Origin: Nicotiana tabacum
Lineage: Eukaryota > Streptophyta > Magnoliopsida > Solanales > Solanaceae
DNA: 64,000 nt
Direction: 5' to 3'
Assembly: GCF_000715075.1 (NCBI RefSeq)
Contig: NC_134089.1
Span: forward strand, 72,708,697-72,772,696
Shown here piece by piece: positions 11,985-23,470 of this stretch. The position numbers were made by a program, and so were the translations under genes. Each line of letters begins with the position of its first letter. Within the stretch, counting starts at the first letter, position 1. The notes beneath the pieces are model-generated. The model was not told where the DNA came from. It saw only the letters and a program-made list of their open reading frames with translations, and did no database searches.

Positions 11985-12190
11985 AATCTTAAAGAATCTA
12001 TATGGCTGTTATAGATGGGTAATTTTACAAAGATAGTTCTGTTATAAATATGGTTGTTATTGTTATATGTGAAAAGTTGTTATGGAGAGGTAAAATATAA
12101 ATTAGAAAATCGGTTCGGAGGAAAACTCGACATTTATAGTGAATGACAGTTATATACGGATGATGTTATAGAGAGGTCTGACTATATATT
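11985..12190. mobile_element. Possible MITE fragment
   Basis: The right end reads GTTATAGAGAGGTCTGACTA and the left part has GGCTGTTATAGATGGGTAA. These recall terminal repeats of short non-coding MITEs common in Solanaceae (GTTATAGAGAGGT ... TGACTATA). The sequence is AT-rich and non-coding. A perfect terminal inverted repeat was not seen, so this is a weak call. Confidence 0.4.
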
Positions 12191-13543
12191 TATTGCTCCC
12201 AAACGCACACGCAAGTATACGTGGTCGATAAGTAATATAGAATTGTAAGTCCAGATATCGTACCCACAGAGACTTGTGATTAACTATCAACTAAATTAAA
12301 CCAAACAATTAATCTATTCAAGCGAATCCTAAAGTATGAATATTTTACTAAAATTAATCTAAAGTAACAAATTAAGAGATTAAAGAAAATAAGTTGGCAA
12401 ATTACAGAGACGAATTCAATGTGAGTGAATATTCTAGAGCTATGGGTTAGCTAACAATCTCGTTGACTTTTCCACTTAAATCATCTAATTAATTTATCTG
12501 GTTTATTGGTTGATAGGGTTAATATTGCTCGTAGCCTTCTCCCGAAGTACAACTCGCCTATTCAAGCTAATCTAATGCCTATATTCCTATGGAATTAGAA
12601 TTTACAAGAACGCATTAATAATTCCTGTATAGTAACCAAGCAAGGCGATTAGATATATTCCTATCCTAACGACAAATCCATCCCCCCTCTCCTCAGAGTT
12701 AAGATCTTACTTTACTCAATCTTATATGCAATCTAGAATTCCCTCTCCCGAGTTCAATCCTAGATTCGTAGATAGTATTCAATTGGTGATCAAGCAATCA
12801 AATAATTAAGCACAAGATTGAATAAATAAACCAATATGATAAAATAATGAGAACAATTCAAGCTTCAAACTACAACGTTCATGTAGCACCCAAAATTCTA
12901 GAACTAATGGACTATGAAATTAAATAAAGAGAAGAGAAGAAAAATTAGTTAGAAGCCTCCTCCAAGCGTGATGTGTTCTTCTACGTCTAAAGTGTGTCCC
13001 TAGGTCTAAGATCTGTCAAAAGTCCTCAAAATAACGTTTTTATATGTATTTATACCAAGTAGGGTTGGGCCCAGACGAAAACACTTTCTCCCGCGCGAAA
13101 TAGAACTCTGGCTCTATAAATTTTGTACAGTCGCGCTGCACCATGCGCGCGCCATGCAGCGCGCTAATGGAGTTTATCAGCAGCCTCAACTTCTCGCATC
13201 AAGGCAGCATTTTACACTGCTGCACCGCGCCTTGCGGTGTCCCAAGCGGCGCGGTAGTGTAATTTTCTCAGAGTGAACTTATTTCGTCCTCTTTTAACAT
13301 CCGGACTTAGTACACGACCTCCGAACACGATCCCAGCTTAATGTCTTGGGCTTTTACTCAGACTTCAAAGCTCCAAATCACTTGAATTCATTCCATAACG
13401 CCTACGTAGATCGGAATCACCCCTACAAGGCATAAAACACATATTTAGTGCAAAACACTAGCGATTAAAGCTCAAACTCAATTAAAGTACAGTAATTTAG
13501 AGTATAATAAGCGACTAAAATACACAATTATAGCCTATCATCA
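12191..13543 (-). repeat. Solo LTR of a Ty3/gypsy (possibly Athila-like) element
   Basis: On the minus strand the unit starts TGATGATAGGCTATAATTG (right edge 13543) and ends with TACTTGCGTGTGCGTTTGGG before 12191. That ending is familiar from plant gypsy LTRs that are followed by a GGCGCCG-type primer site, but no primer site or coding sequence follows here. The terminal CA is TA. Flanks ATATT (12186-12190) and ATATG (13544-13548) may be a decayed target duplication. A TATA-like box lies near 13050 (TATAAATACATATAAA on the minus strand). Recombination between two LTRs would leave this structure. Confidence 0.65.
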
Positions 13544-15124
13544 ATATGCAAATCATATCATTATATTGTTTTAAAAAATAAAAATGGAAATGATTAGCAA
13601 TCCCGGATTAAGCTGACGGAGGTCAATTTACAAATTCTTACATTGTCAACCAATCTTAAATGCGAAGGTTCTATTTACTTTATTTATCTGGAAAGTACAT
13701 AACTCTCAGATCCACCTGTGACGGTTTAGTTTGTGCAAAGTGCGAATTCATATTGTACGAACCTAGATTAATGTATTATTAACATAAGCATTGACCAGTT
13801 AAACAAATTGGCCGATATCTATTATTCCCGCACAATGCGTGTCTTGGATCCCGAACGCTTGAGCCTGGCTTCTCGAATCAAATCTTCTTATATTATTTTT
13901 CAAGTTACATTGTATAGAAAAGGTCCAGAACTTATAACAAACTATTACTTCTCTCCTCATCAAACATAAAAAGCAAATAGTTGTTTGGTTTGTTTAACTA
14001 AAAACTTTCCTATAATTCGTGGTCTCAACTGTCTAAAATTTAATTGGCAAGGACAAATCAAGTTAAGACCACAAGAGAATACCAAAACCATGTTCAAGTT
14101 AGATTTAAATTTTATTCAAAGAGGCTGCAAAATAGATTACACGGTCCATACTATTCTATAGATTAATTTATAGTACTTGGTAAAATTTACCAAGTATTGT
14201 AGAACATATATTTTATGTAATAAGGTAATACTTGAACTCTATATGTTTTCAAAATCACAGCTGAAGAAGCCTCTAGTTGGTACTCTCAAATTTCATGTCA
14301 TGGTGCAGGCAAGCATAAACAACATGATTTGTTATACCTACCAATAAGTTTTCTTTTACCCACATGCAAATTTCAGACGCCACACCAAGCTGGTAACACG
14401 TTAAACTCAGTGTCAAGAAATTCACACAACTTTTTCCTGATAAGTCTAACAAGTGCGATACATGATAAGAGATCATCCTCACCTTTTCTGAAAAGATAAA
14501 ATTGATACAAGTAATAAAAAATTAGTCTTTCTTTGGAAAAATAATTTCTCTGTCAAATCTATATTTGTGGTTCTCGAAATGCTTAAGCTTCATTTGAAAG
14601 CTGGAGCTAAAGTCAGTCAACTCCCTAAATAATACAAAAGCAAGTGTGTATATATGTACATGGGACCCATGCTATGGTATGAAAGTGGGGAATTTGACAT
14701 TATTACTATTACTGCCCTTTGCCATGTTACTGTAGACTTTCTAGGACACAATGCAGCATAAAGAATGCATTTTATTCACCTACAAAATTAGTTAGACGTT
14801 TGCTTTTTCATATGGTTTTCTCTATATTTTCTAGTTTAATTGAAATATACTTTTTATTTTTTTAGTTTAGCAGTATAATTATTTTGTGAAGAAAAAAAGT
14901 GAAGTATGCTTTGCACTCCAATCAAGTTAAAAACACTCTATTAGATTTGCATTATTAGAATAAAAAAGAAAAAACTAGAAGCTATTTTTTATTTTTCTTT
15001 AATCTTTTTCACAAAGGGGTGATATGAAGACACGTAGCGTTACTTATAAACTATTTTACAAAAGTTAAAGAAATGAAGAATTAATAGTTGCATGATAAGG
15101 TTGTATTGATAGAGTACATAGAAC
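13544..15124. other. Intergenic, nothing recognised
   Basis: AT-rich DNA between the solo LTR and copia F. The only open frame of note (14273-14482, minus) has no recognisable motif. No RNA gene or repeat could be supported. Confidence 0.5.
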
Positions 15125-15540
15125 TGTTCGAATACACATACAGAGCCATCGCAGCGGAAATTAATCGAGGAACGTACCTTCAGCCATAGTTGCTCAAGTG
15201 TTGTAGAGTCGCCTTGAAAAGCTGCGACAAAAAAAACCTAGGAGCCTTCTAGCCTATGCCTATCGTAGGATGTCAGACTGATGGAGTCACACGCATATTT
15301 ATTGGTAGGCTAGGGACTATTAGGCAAATACTTTAGCCCTAGGGACTTCTCCATAAATTATAATTATCATAGGGACTCTTAATATATGGTAATTTCTTTC
15401 CATCAAAGAAACTACCATATATGCATAACTACAGAATATTATCTGATATATTATTTCCTTTGGGAGACAAGGTAAATAATTTATTACCTTATATGTGGGT
15501 CACACTAGAAGTCTCTAGAAGAGACGGTAATTTCTAATAT
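15125..15540 (-). repeat. F 3' LTR (about 415 bp)
   Basis: Aligns with 21242-21483 from the TGTT edge at 15125, through CAGAGCCATC and GTAGAGTCGCCTTGAAAAGC. On the minus strand the polypurine-like AAGTGGGAGA (15541-15550) precedes the LTR start, which reads TATTAGAAATTACC where TG is usual. The outer flank AGAAC (15120-15124) is the expected target duplication; its partner has been lost. Confidence 0.85.
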
Positions 15541-15896
15541 TCTCCCACTTGGCCCACATGTTAAAATCAGATAATTATTTATGAGAGATAAACATATAAT
15601 ATGGCCACAAACTTTAGCACCCAACTAAAAGTTATGCAACAATCACTTTAACTAGAATATATTATTACACGAATCATGACGGTCATGCTTTTAGACAAAC
15701 ACTTCCTTCCATGTATTACAATGCACAATATATTCCAATAAAGTGTCTAACAACTTTATGAATGAACTTAATATAAGTCATTCAGAGTCCAACTTTATTG
15801 ATCTAATGATCATACATGAAAAACCAAAAGTGTGCACTGTCATGTATATCAAAATAAACATAATGTCTAGACAAACTGTTAGAGAGCAAAGCAAGA

Positions 15897-16620
15897 CTAA
15901 ATTGAGCTACTAAGCCGCATATGGGTTACATGATCCTTGAAAATATTAGTCGCCAGACCTTTAGTCATAGGATCAGCAATCATCAAAGTAGTACTAATAT
16001 GCTCAAAATTCACATCTTGCTTCTTCACATAGTCTCTAACCATCAAGTACTTTATGTCGATGTGCTTGCTTCGATCGGCTGCCACTTTTATTATTCTTAG
16101 AAAAGAAAACTGCAGCTGAATTGTCACAAAATATTCTCAATGACCTTGAAATGGAATCGATAATCCTAAGGCCAGAAATAAAGTTTTTCAACCATAACGC
16201 TTGTGGTGTAGCTTCATAGCATGCTATAAATTCAGCTCCCATTGTAGATGTTGCAACAATAGTCTGCTTGACACTTCTCCAAGACACAACACCTCCAGCA
16301 AGAAGGAAAATGTATCCTGAAGTAGATTTACCAGTGTCTTTGCATCCACCCAGATCAAAGTCTGAATATCCAATTACCTCCAATGAGTCATAATATTTGT
16401 ATATGAGCTTAAAATCCTTGCTTCCTTGCAAATATTTCAAGATCCTTTTACCAGCTTTCCAATGGTCAAGACCATGATTACTTTGATATCTGCCAAGCAT
16501 TCCTACCGCAAAAGCAATATCAGGTCTAGTACAGACTTGTGCATACATAAGGCTCCCAACAAGCGAAGCATAGAGAATGTCTTTCATTTGCTCCTTTTCT
16601 AATGCATTTTGTGGACGTTA
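15897..16620 (-). pseudogene. F pol: RNase H (broken)
   Basis: C-terminal RNase H of the copia polyprotein, which removes the RNA template. The minus frame 16587-16036 contains YASLVGSLMYAQVCTRPDIA, KSTSGYIFLLAGG and the D-containing CDNSAAV. It shifts frame near 16070, where AAGC is duplicated (GAAGCAAGCAC for GAAGCAC). The remainder, ending DPMTKGL and FKDHVTHMRL, reads on at 16127-15897. Upstream, TAA at 16618-16620 separates it from RT; the family has Gln (CAA) there, so it is a C-to-T change. Close to full length otherwise. Confidence 0.88.
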
Positions 16621-17844
16621 ATTCAATGAGAATTTGTTACTTTTAATTATGGGTGCTGCTATAGGTGAACAGTTCTTCATCCCGAATCTTTCCAGAATTC
16701 TTTCAATGTAGGCCTTTGGAGACAGTCCAAGTAATCTTTGGGATCTGTCTTTGTAAATTTCTATGCCAATGACATAAGAGGATTCACCCATATCCTTCAT
16801 CTCAAAATTCTGGATAAGGAACTGTTTAGTCTTGTGCAACAATCCCAAGTCATTACTTGCAAGCAAAATATCATCCACATATACGACTAGAAAAATATAT
16901 TTGCTTCCACTTATCTTAAGATATATACACTGATCAATAATGTTCTCCGTAAATCCAAATGAAGAAACAACATTATGAAATTTAATATACCATTGGCGGG
17001 AAGCCTGTTTTTGCCCATAAATGAATTTATTCAACTTGCAAACAAGGTGACTTTTGTCCTTATCACAAAATTCTTCAGGTTGGCGCATGTATACCTCCTC
17101 TTCAAGATCTCCATTCAGGAAAGTTATTTTCATATCCATTTGATGTAACTCTAAATCAAAATGAGTTACTAATGCCATGATTATTCTCAATGAATCCTTC
17201 TTTGATACTGGAGAGAAGGTTTCATGGTAATTAATGTCTTTCCTTTGAGTAAAACCCTTGGCTACAAGTCTGGCTTTATATCGTTTGATATTACCAGATG
17301 AGTTTCTTTTAGTTTTAAAGACCCACTTGGAACCTATGATAGAGGATCCCTTTGGTAATTTGATGAGATCCCGGACTTTATTTTTAGCCATAGATTCTAA
17401 CTCTTCTTTCATGGCATTATACCAAAGTGTGGAGTTTTCTCCACTCATGGCTTGTGATAACGAGCATGGATCATCTTTTGGTCCAATATCATAACCAGAC
17501 TCTTGGAGATATACAACATAGTCGCTAGAAATTGCTAATTTTCGAATTCTTGAGGATTTTCTCACTCCCACTAGTTCAGACACTTCTTCAGTGGGTTCAG
17601 GTAAAGCGGGTTGATCTTCATGTGGCTCCTCAAGTGGTGGTGGCTCTTGAACTTGTTGTTGTGCAGATAATTCATGAGAATTTTTCTGAGCAACATTCAA
17701 GTTCCCAATATATAAAGGTACCACAGGTGGTTCCCTTATTTCTTCCAATTTCACCCTTTGAGTCAAACCACTCCCACTCTCTTCATGCTCCTCAAGAAAT
17801 TTGGCGTTTCTGGCTTCAACAATTTTAGGAGAATGAGAGGACAA
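16621..17844 (-). pseudogene. F pol: reverse transcriptase
   Basis: Copia reverse transcriptase, readable as one frame of about 400 codons. Motifs seen in order: GSKWVFKTKRNSSG, YKARLVAKGFTQ, the FLNGDLEEEVYM box, LNKFIYGQKQASRQWY and the catalytic YVDDILLAS, all characteristic of copia RT. The N-terminal ~100 residues are the variable Glu/Pro-rich linker after integrase. The frame ends at a TAA just before RNase H. This is the best-preserved enzyme of F. It would have been made as part of one Gag-Pol protein and released by the element protease. Confidence 0.9.
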
Positions 17845-18758
17845 TAAAACCTAAATCCCTTAGAGTTAACCGCATAGCCTATAAAATAATCGCTTATTGT
17901 TCTTTCATCCAACTTCTTTAGTTGTGGGTTATAAACCCTCACTTCAATTGGACATCCCCAAACGTGTAAATGATTTAAACTAGGTTTCTATCCTTTCCAT
18001 AACTCAAAAGGTGTCTTGGGGACAGCCTTGGATAGAACCCTATTTAAAATATATACATCGATTTTTAAGGCTTCACTTCATAAGGATAAAGGTAAAGTTG
18101 ATCTGCTAATCATGCTTCTTACCACGTCCATTAATGTCTGATTCCTTCTTTCTGTCACACCATTTTGTTGTGGTGTTCCTGGCATGGTATATTGAGCAAT
18201 TATGCCTTCACTTTCAAGGAAATCAACAAATGGACCCTTAACTTGTCCCTTATCTGTGTACCTACCATAATATTCTCCACCTCTATCAGATCTTACAATT
18301 TTGATCTGAGCACCAGTTTGTTTCTCTACTTCTATTTTGTAAACTTTAAAAGCATCAAGTGCTTCTAATTTGTTAAACAGGAAATAGAGATACATATATC
18401 TTGAATAGTCATCAATAAACGAGATAAAATATCTCTCACCATTCAAGCAAGGGGTAGGAAAAGGTCTACATATGTCTGTATGTATGATCTCAAGTAATTG
18501 AGAACTTCTTTTGGCACCTTTAATTGATTTGTTGGTCTGCTTAACCTTTATGCAGTCCACACAAGTCCCAAAATCAGAAAAATCAAGAGCTTTTAGAACT
18601 CCATCATTAACCAACCTTTTGACTTTATCAATAGATATGTGTCCCAATCTCTTGTGCCAAAGACTAGATGAGTTCTCATTGATAATACATTGCTTAGTAC
18701 CAATTTCTTTATCATGCAAAGTTAAAACATTGCATTCAAATGTGGGGTCTAGCTCAAG
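17845..18758 (-). pseudogene. F pol: integrase (broken)
   Basis: Copia integrase. The minus frame 18719-18078 starts with the zinc-binding segment (WHKRLGHIS through CVDCIK) and contains the catalytic core with D-D-E residues in HTDICRPF, RSDRGGEYYG and NGVTERRNQT. The junction with gag-protease near 18759 is shifted by a small indel (TTTATATAAACTTG). Past 18078 a stop precedes SEALKIDVYILNRV, and another follows TPFELWKG, so the C-terminal part is split before RT. The core itself has no interrupting stop. Confidence 0.88.
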
Positions 18759-19882
18759 TTTATATAAATTCCATTCAAATTTCCAAAACCAATAACTTTA
18801 TTATCTTTCAAAAGTTTCACAGAAGGATAATGAAAATTCAAATCATATCCACTAATCGATAGTCTTGAAAGAGAAATTAAATTTCTAGAATATTCTGGAA
18901 CATAAAAAGTATTTTCTAAATCTAAGTGAAAACCATCCTTCAAAATGAGCCTATAAGTCCCCATGCCTTTCACACGTGAACGTGTCCTATTGCCAGAATA
19001 GACGTATTGTTCACTTCCTATCGGCTTCCTCTGAGTTAGAAAGCCCTGCATGATTTTGGCAATGTGAATTGTAGCACTAGAATCAATCCACCATGTATTA
19101 TCAGAAACTTCAGTAAAATTAGATTCATAACATACAAAGGTAAAATTACTTTTCTTCTCAAGCCATTTCTTGTATTTCAGGCAATCCTTCTTCCAGTGTC
19201 CCTTCTTCTTACAGAAACGACAAGCATCTTTGTCAAAGGTGCTTTTCTTCTTCATGGGAATACTTTTGCCCTTCTTTGCATTTCTCTTACCATGAGTCAC
19301 CATATTAACACTTTCAGGTATCTCATGTTGCAACCTCTCTTCTTCTTGAAAACACATGGTCAAATGTTCATTGATTGACCATTTATCCTTATGCTTGTTG
19401 TAAGAAATCTTGAACGGACCATATTTCGCAGGAAGGGAGTTGAGAATGAAATGCACAAGAAATGGTTCAAACATATCCACCTCAAGGGACTTGAGTTTAG
19501 CAGCAATATCTCTCATCTCCATAATGTGCTCACGCACTGTACAACTTCTGTCGAAAGTCATACTTGAGAGCCTCTTCATAAGGGTGCTGGCCAATGCCTT
19601 GTCAGAGCTTACGAATTGTTCATCAATTGCCTTCATGTAAGCTTTGACCTTATCGCTATTAGGGATAGAACCCCTAATGCTTTGGCTTATGTAAGCTTTT
19701 ATGAGAATTAAACTTAAACGATTAGATCGCTCCCACCGCTCATAATTAGCCTTAGCAGCTGGCGTACTTGATTCCGTGAGAATAGATGGTTCATCCACAC
19801 GGAGTGCCAGGTCTAGGTCCGAGCACCCTAAAGTGAGAAGGACTTTCTCCTTCCATTCAGCATAGTTGTCACCAGAAAGCAT
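18759..19882 (-). pseudogene. F gag and protease
   Basis: Copia capsid protein followed by aspartic protease, one open frame of about 375 codons from ATG at 19882. The capsid region has YAEWKEKVLLTLGCSDLDLA and continues to a CCHC zinc knuckle, CRFCKKKGHWKKDC. The protease active site reads WWIDSSATIH; the family has Asp-Ser-Gly, so the essential Gly is Ser here (codon AGT at 19076-19078, a G-to-A change) and the protease is probably dead. The frame ends at a frameshift before integrase. It is preceded by the leader and primer site, consistent with the first gene of the element. Confidence 0.9.
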
Positions 19883-21226
19883 TGGAATTCGAGCATTCTC
19901 ATTAAAAAAGCAGTAGGAAAAGCGGTAAAGACTTCAAAAAAAGGATAAACATACATAAGCTATGAAGTACAATCCATCAAAGGTGAATCGCGTAAAATAC
20001 CGATTCATAGTAAATTCTAGACCTTCCTATGGGCAGAGGTTGCAACCCATGCATAGAATTTACTAACTTTATTAGACTAGTAAACCAAAATACATAAAAA
20101 TTTATCCGTACATGTGGGCATAAGATAATTTAACTTAAAAGTTTACTATCTCTTTCCAATTAATCTCACCAAAATGGTTACCTCCCTGTAGGGTCGGGTT
20201 ACCATTTTAATAAGATAACTGGACTAAATAGATGTCATTATAACCTTTAATCGCTAACGTTATGTGATTAATAAACTCAATTTCTTTTATATTAAGTATT
20301 CAAGATGCTGTGATCACTCCTAAATACATCACATAAAAGAAAACTCAAAATGACATCTTAGAATAATTAACTTTAATTATCAACTTAAGCAAAATATTGA
20401 TTTGACTTCAAAATGATTACATTGGATATAAGTATAACGCTATATTACCCAAATGAAGGTAATCTTATAATCAATCAAAATACTATGAGAACCACACAAA
20501 ATATCAAAATTATGATACAATACTCCAAAAGAACTTGTTTTATAATATTCTGTCTGATGTGTTCTACGGAAAAAGCATATATAAAACAATTTACTAAGCA
20601 ATTGGTGGCCAAGCGTCAGAGAAATCGAAGAGTTTCTGTCCTTAGATTTCAAAAGTAAGGCAAATTGAACTCATGCTTGGTTTTATTAGAGCAACTAGTA
20701 ATTCATATAGAGATGTAATCTGGATTAAAATTACTAGAATCATAACTTCATATCTTCAGCAAATAATATGCATGGAAAAGGCACAGTGAGCATAGGTTTC
20801 CACATTCATGTGCATCTATATCTCAAATAAAATACATTATTGAATTACTCTTCTCTGACAAAGACTAAAACGCCGACTAGACATATTATGCAAAACGTTT
20901 TTGCTGGAATTTTTCTACATATACTCGAAAGTTAATTCTGTTAGTATCAGATTGTATCTTAATTGCAGTCAGCATTACTAGTAAAGAAAGGTTAGAAGGG
21001 ACACGAATATCCTTTGGGGAAAAAATTATTTCAATGTATAGTAAAACAAATTCTATATAATTACGTTTGGCCTTTAACTGCCAAAAACAGCAAGCAAACA
21101 TTACATCTAACCCCATTAAATTATCATGTTAATACCAGTTATGAAAACAAATCATACAAATTGGTAAAACGGAAATAGAATGGGTTCTCAACCAGAATAT
21201 AATACTGAACAATATAGCTAAAGGTC
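19883..21226 (-). other. F 5' leader (untranslated)
   Basis: A 1.3-kb non-coding leader between the primer binding site and the gag start on the minus strand. AT-rich; short open frames (20413-20658, 20886-21116) show no recognisable product. The length is within the range seen for copia elements. Confidence 0.7.
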
Positions 21227-21239
21227 GGCTCTGATACCA
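21227..21239 (-). other. F primer binding site (tRNA-Met)
   Basis: The minus strand reads TGGTATCAGAGCC two bases inside the LTR end, matching the plant initiator tRNA-Met site. Confidence 0.9.
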
Positions 21240-21241
21240 CA

Positions 21242-21483
21242 TGTTGAATTCGAATATACATACAGAGCCATCACAGCGGAAATTAATCGAGGAACGTACT
21301 TTCAGCCATAATTGCTCAAGAGTTGTAGAGTCGCCTTGAAAAGCTGCGGCAAAAAAAAAACCTAGGAGCCTTCTACCCTGTACCTATCGTAGGATGTCAG
21401 ACTGATGGAGTCACATACGTATTTATAGGTAAGCTATGAACTCTTAGCAAATACTTTAGTCCTAGGTATTTTCTCAAAAATAA
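21242..21483 (-). repeat. F 5' LTR, truncated
   Basis: Matches the inner ~240 bp of the 3' LTR. Similarity ends near 21483, so the outer ~175 bp (U3 end) are missing and unique DNA leading to the NHL promoter follows. A TATA-like TATAAATA on the minus strand (21420-21427) survives. The missing part was probably lost by deletion after insertion. Confidence 0.82.
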
Positions 21484-21649
21484 ATTCGAATATAGTCTGA
21501 GTACCGAACACACTGAATGGAAACAAAAAAAATTTGATTAGATAGAACAATTCTCTTTTGAAAAGTTTGGGTGAAGTCGTGTTCAGTTTTTCACTACCCC
21601 AAATATTTCATTTTCACTCCTACACACCAAAGAAAAGGACCCTCCTCCT

Positions 21650-21658
21650 CTATATAGA
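21650..21658 (+). promoter_or_regulatory. TATA box of the NHL gene
   Basis: CTATATAGA about 120 bp before the ATG at 21774, followed by a pyrimidine-rich leader (CTCCTCCTCCCTCCTCCCTC near 21725). The spacing predicts transcription from about 21685 and a leader of roughly 90 nt. Lying downstream of 21558, it argues against the upstream ATG there being the true start. Confidence 0.7.
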
Positions 21659-21773
21659 TAATCAATCCCCTTCTCCACTCCCTTTCCATTTCTCCCTCAC
21701 TCTAAAAAGCTCCACTCCCAAACGCTCCTCCTCCCTCCTCCCTCTGCACCACCACAACCACCGCCGGAGAAAC

Positions 21774-22409
21774 ATGTCAGAGAAAAAGTGCAGCCACCAC
21801 AAAGGCAAGAAGAAGAAGATCGTCCGGCGAATTTGCGCCGCTATTCTCATCTTCCTCTTCTTAGTTCTCCTTACTATCCTCATCGTTTGGGCCGTTCTTC
21901 AACCCAAAAAACCCCGTTTCATCCTCCAAGACACCACCATCTTCACCTTCAACGTTTCCGCCCCTAACATCTTCTCCACCTCAATTCAAGCCACCGTTTA
22001 CGCCCGTAATCCCAATAGCAACATAGGCATATATTACGACAAGATGGATATTTACGCCACCTACCACAACCAGCAAATTACGTATTACACCCAAATTCCT
22101 CCTGTATACCAAGGCCACAAAGACGTCAATATCTGGTCGCCGTTTGTTTTCGGCAATAACGTCCCGATTGCTCCCTATAACGGCCCTGGACTCACCGAAG
22201 ACCAACAAAACGGCGGCGTTTGGCTCGACTTTAAAATTGACGGCCGTGTGAAATGGAAAGTAGGGTCTGTTACCACCGGTCACTACCATCTTCACGTCAC
22301 GTGTTCGGCGTATGTTCCACTCGGTGACCACCCTGCTAACGGCGGAATCGTCGTCGGAAGTAACGCCGTTAAGTACCAGCTCTCCCGGAGCTGTGATGTC
22401 AGTGTTTGA
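21774..22409 (+). CDS. NHL1-like: NDR1/HIN1-like (NHL) protein, LEA_2 domain
   Basis: Single-exon gene for a 211-residue type II membrane protein of the plant NHL family, relatives of tobacco HIN1 and Arabidopsis NDR1, many of which sit in the plasma membrane and are induced in defence. Residues 1-20 are basic (KGKKKKIVRR), 21-42 form one membrane segment (LIFLFLVLLTILIVWAVL), and about 60-195 form the LEA_2 beta domain. Family motifs are NPNSNIGIYYD (79-89), YHNQQI (97-102), YQGHKDV (112-118) and WSPFVFGNNVPIAPY (121-135). The frame is open from 21558, but the TATA box at 21650, the family length and AACATG context favour 21774. No stop or frameshift is seen. Many third codon positions are C. 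It is the only intact host gene here; copia F ends about 290 bp upstream. Role inferred from family. Confidence 0.92.
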   Translation: MSEKKCSHHKGKKKKIVRRICAAILIFLFLVLLTILIVWAVLQPKKPRFILQDTTIFTFNVSAPNIFSTSIQATVYARNPNSNIGIYYDKMDIYATYHNQQITYYTQIPPVYQGHKDVNIWSPFVFGNNVPIAPYNGPGLTEDQQNGGVWLDFKIDGRVKWKVGSVTTGHYHLHVTCSAYVPLGDHPANGGIVVGSNAVKYQLSRSCDVSV

Positions 22410-22557
22410 AGGTCGTTTTTACTACCGTTAAGTATTTAATTCCCTTCTTAAACCTATTTTTACTTTTCCACCTTATTTCTGCTTCAGCCTCTCTTTTTTT
22501 AAATTTTAATTTTAGTCTTTTGTCCTACATAGTTGATGAATTGTACATTTTGCTAAA

Positions 22558-22563
22558 AATAAA
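22558..22563 (+). promoter_or_regulatory. Likely poly(A) signal of the NHL gene
   Basis: AATAAA about 150 bp after the stop codon, in a T-rich 3' region that includes TTGTACATTTTG just before it. Placement is plausible for a plant mRNA. Confidence 0.5.
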
Positions 22564-23313
22564 TTTGGGAAGGAAATATTGAGGATGGGACAGATACCAA
22601 AAATTCACAATAATGTAAGAAGTTGTATTCATTCGAATTATGTGTAATTTACAATATATTATATTGTTTCTTCTCATTAGAAAAAAGTGATACAATTATT
22701 GTTGTACAAGTCGTCAGTGTCTTCAATTTCTAAGCATTAAATATTTTTAAATTGATCGCGCTTACTTGATGTTTACTCTCCTATACTTTTTAAATTTTTT
22801 AGTGCTAATTGTAAGTTAAAAAATATTTTAGACCATAAAAAATGGCTTTAATATTGCCAAAGATTGAGGGTTTGGTCCATGGGAACATATGAGCTGTATA
22901 TTCGTTTAGTCTATGAGTAAAGAAGGCCATGACCATGTGATCTACAAGTTCTTGTATTGGTTGGATTAAGATAGTCTGCCAAACCATGACTTGTTATTTT
23001 CCTCATTTCTCTGGTTTCTAAAAATTAACTTTTAATGCATATAACTTAAATTCAAAATAAAAATATCACCTAAAGAAATTCTTGGAAGTAACTTTAATTA
23101 AAAAGTAAAGAACCTCATGTTTTTGGTGCTTTTTTCCGAAAGTGCGTAACAAGGTAAGGCATTTCGATTAGTTGCAAGGATTAATTATTATGCAAGTGTT
23201 TGTTAGGTAAAGTGTTTTAGTGGGAAATTATCACCCATATTGGGCTGAGCCGCCGGCTGAGGTAAATAAAAGAAAATGGCCAAATTTGTAATATAACAAA
23301 GAGATAAGGTTTG
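22564..23313. other. Intergenic, nothing recognised
   Basis: AT-rich DNA after the NHL gene. The small minus frame 22805-22987 has no recognisable motif. Confidence 0.5.
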
Positions 23314-23470
23314 AAGAAAAAAAGGCAGCCCGGTACACTAAGTTTTCGCTATGCATAGGATTCGAGAAAGGACCAGACCACAAAGGTTTATTGTACATAA
23401 CTTTAACCTGTACCTATGCAAGAGATTGTTTTCACGGCTGGAACCCGTGAACTCCTGGTCACATATAACC
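23314..23470 (-). mobile_element. SINE resembling the tobacco TS family, 5'-truncated
   Basis: The minus strand reads GTGACCAGGAGTTCACGGGTTC, then CAGCCGTGAAAACA, TGTACAATAAACCTTTGTGG and GTGTACCGGGCTGCCTTTTT. This order matches what I know of the TS tRNA-derived SINE of Nicotiana. The polymerase III B box is degenerate (GGTTCCAGCC at 23436-23445). The A-box end is not evident, so the copy is probably 5'-truncated. It ends in a T-rich tail at the left. Confidence 0.7.

Larger units (their letters stand above)
15125..21483 (-). mobile_element. F: Ty1/copia retrotransposon, nearly complete
   Basis: Minus-strand element with LTRs at 15125-15540 and 21242-21483, a tRNA-Met primer site, a 1.3-kb leader and copia gene order (gag, protease, integrase, RT, RNase H). 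The outer (U3) part of the 5' LTR is missing, so its promoter end is lost. The shared ~235 bp of the two LTRs show about 20 substitutions by hand count, so the insertion is not recent. The polyprotein is split by at least three frameshifts and two or more stops. It lies about 290 bp upstream of the NHL start codon, in opposite orientation. Confidence 0.92.

Noticed and set aside
14273..14482. Minus frame of 69 codons between the solo LTR and F
   Set aside because: No motif, no promoter or splice evidence; length expected by chance.
17258..17828. Plus frames across the copia F RT region
   Set aside because: Antisense shadows of the minus-strand pol.
21558..21773. Upstream ATG giving a 283-residue NHL protein
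   Set aside because: It lies upstream of the TATA box and adds ~72 residues not found in the family; ATG 21774 gives the usual length.
23436..23445. tRNA-gene-like B box
   Set aside because: Part of a SINE with a degenerate B box and no tRNA cloverleaf; not a functional tRNA gene.
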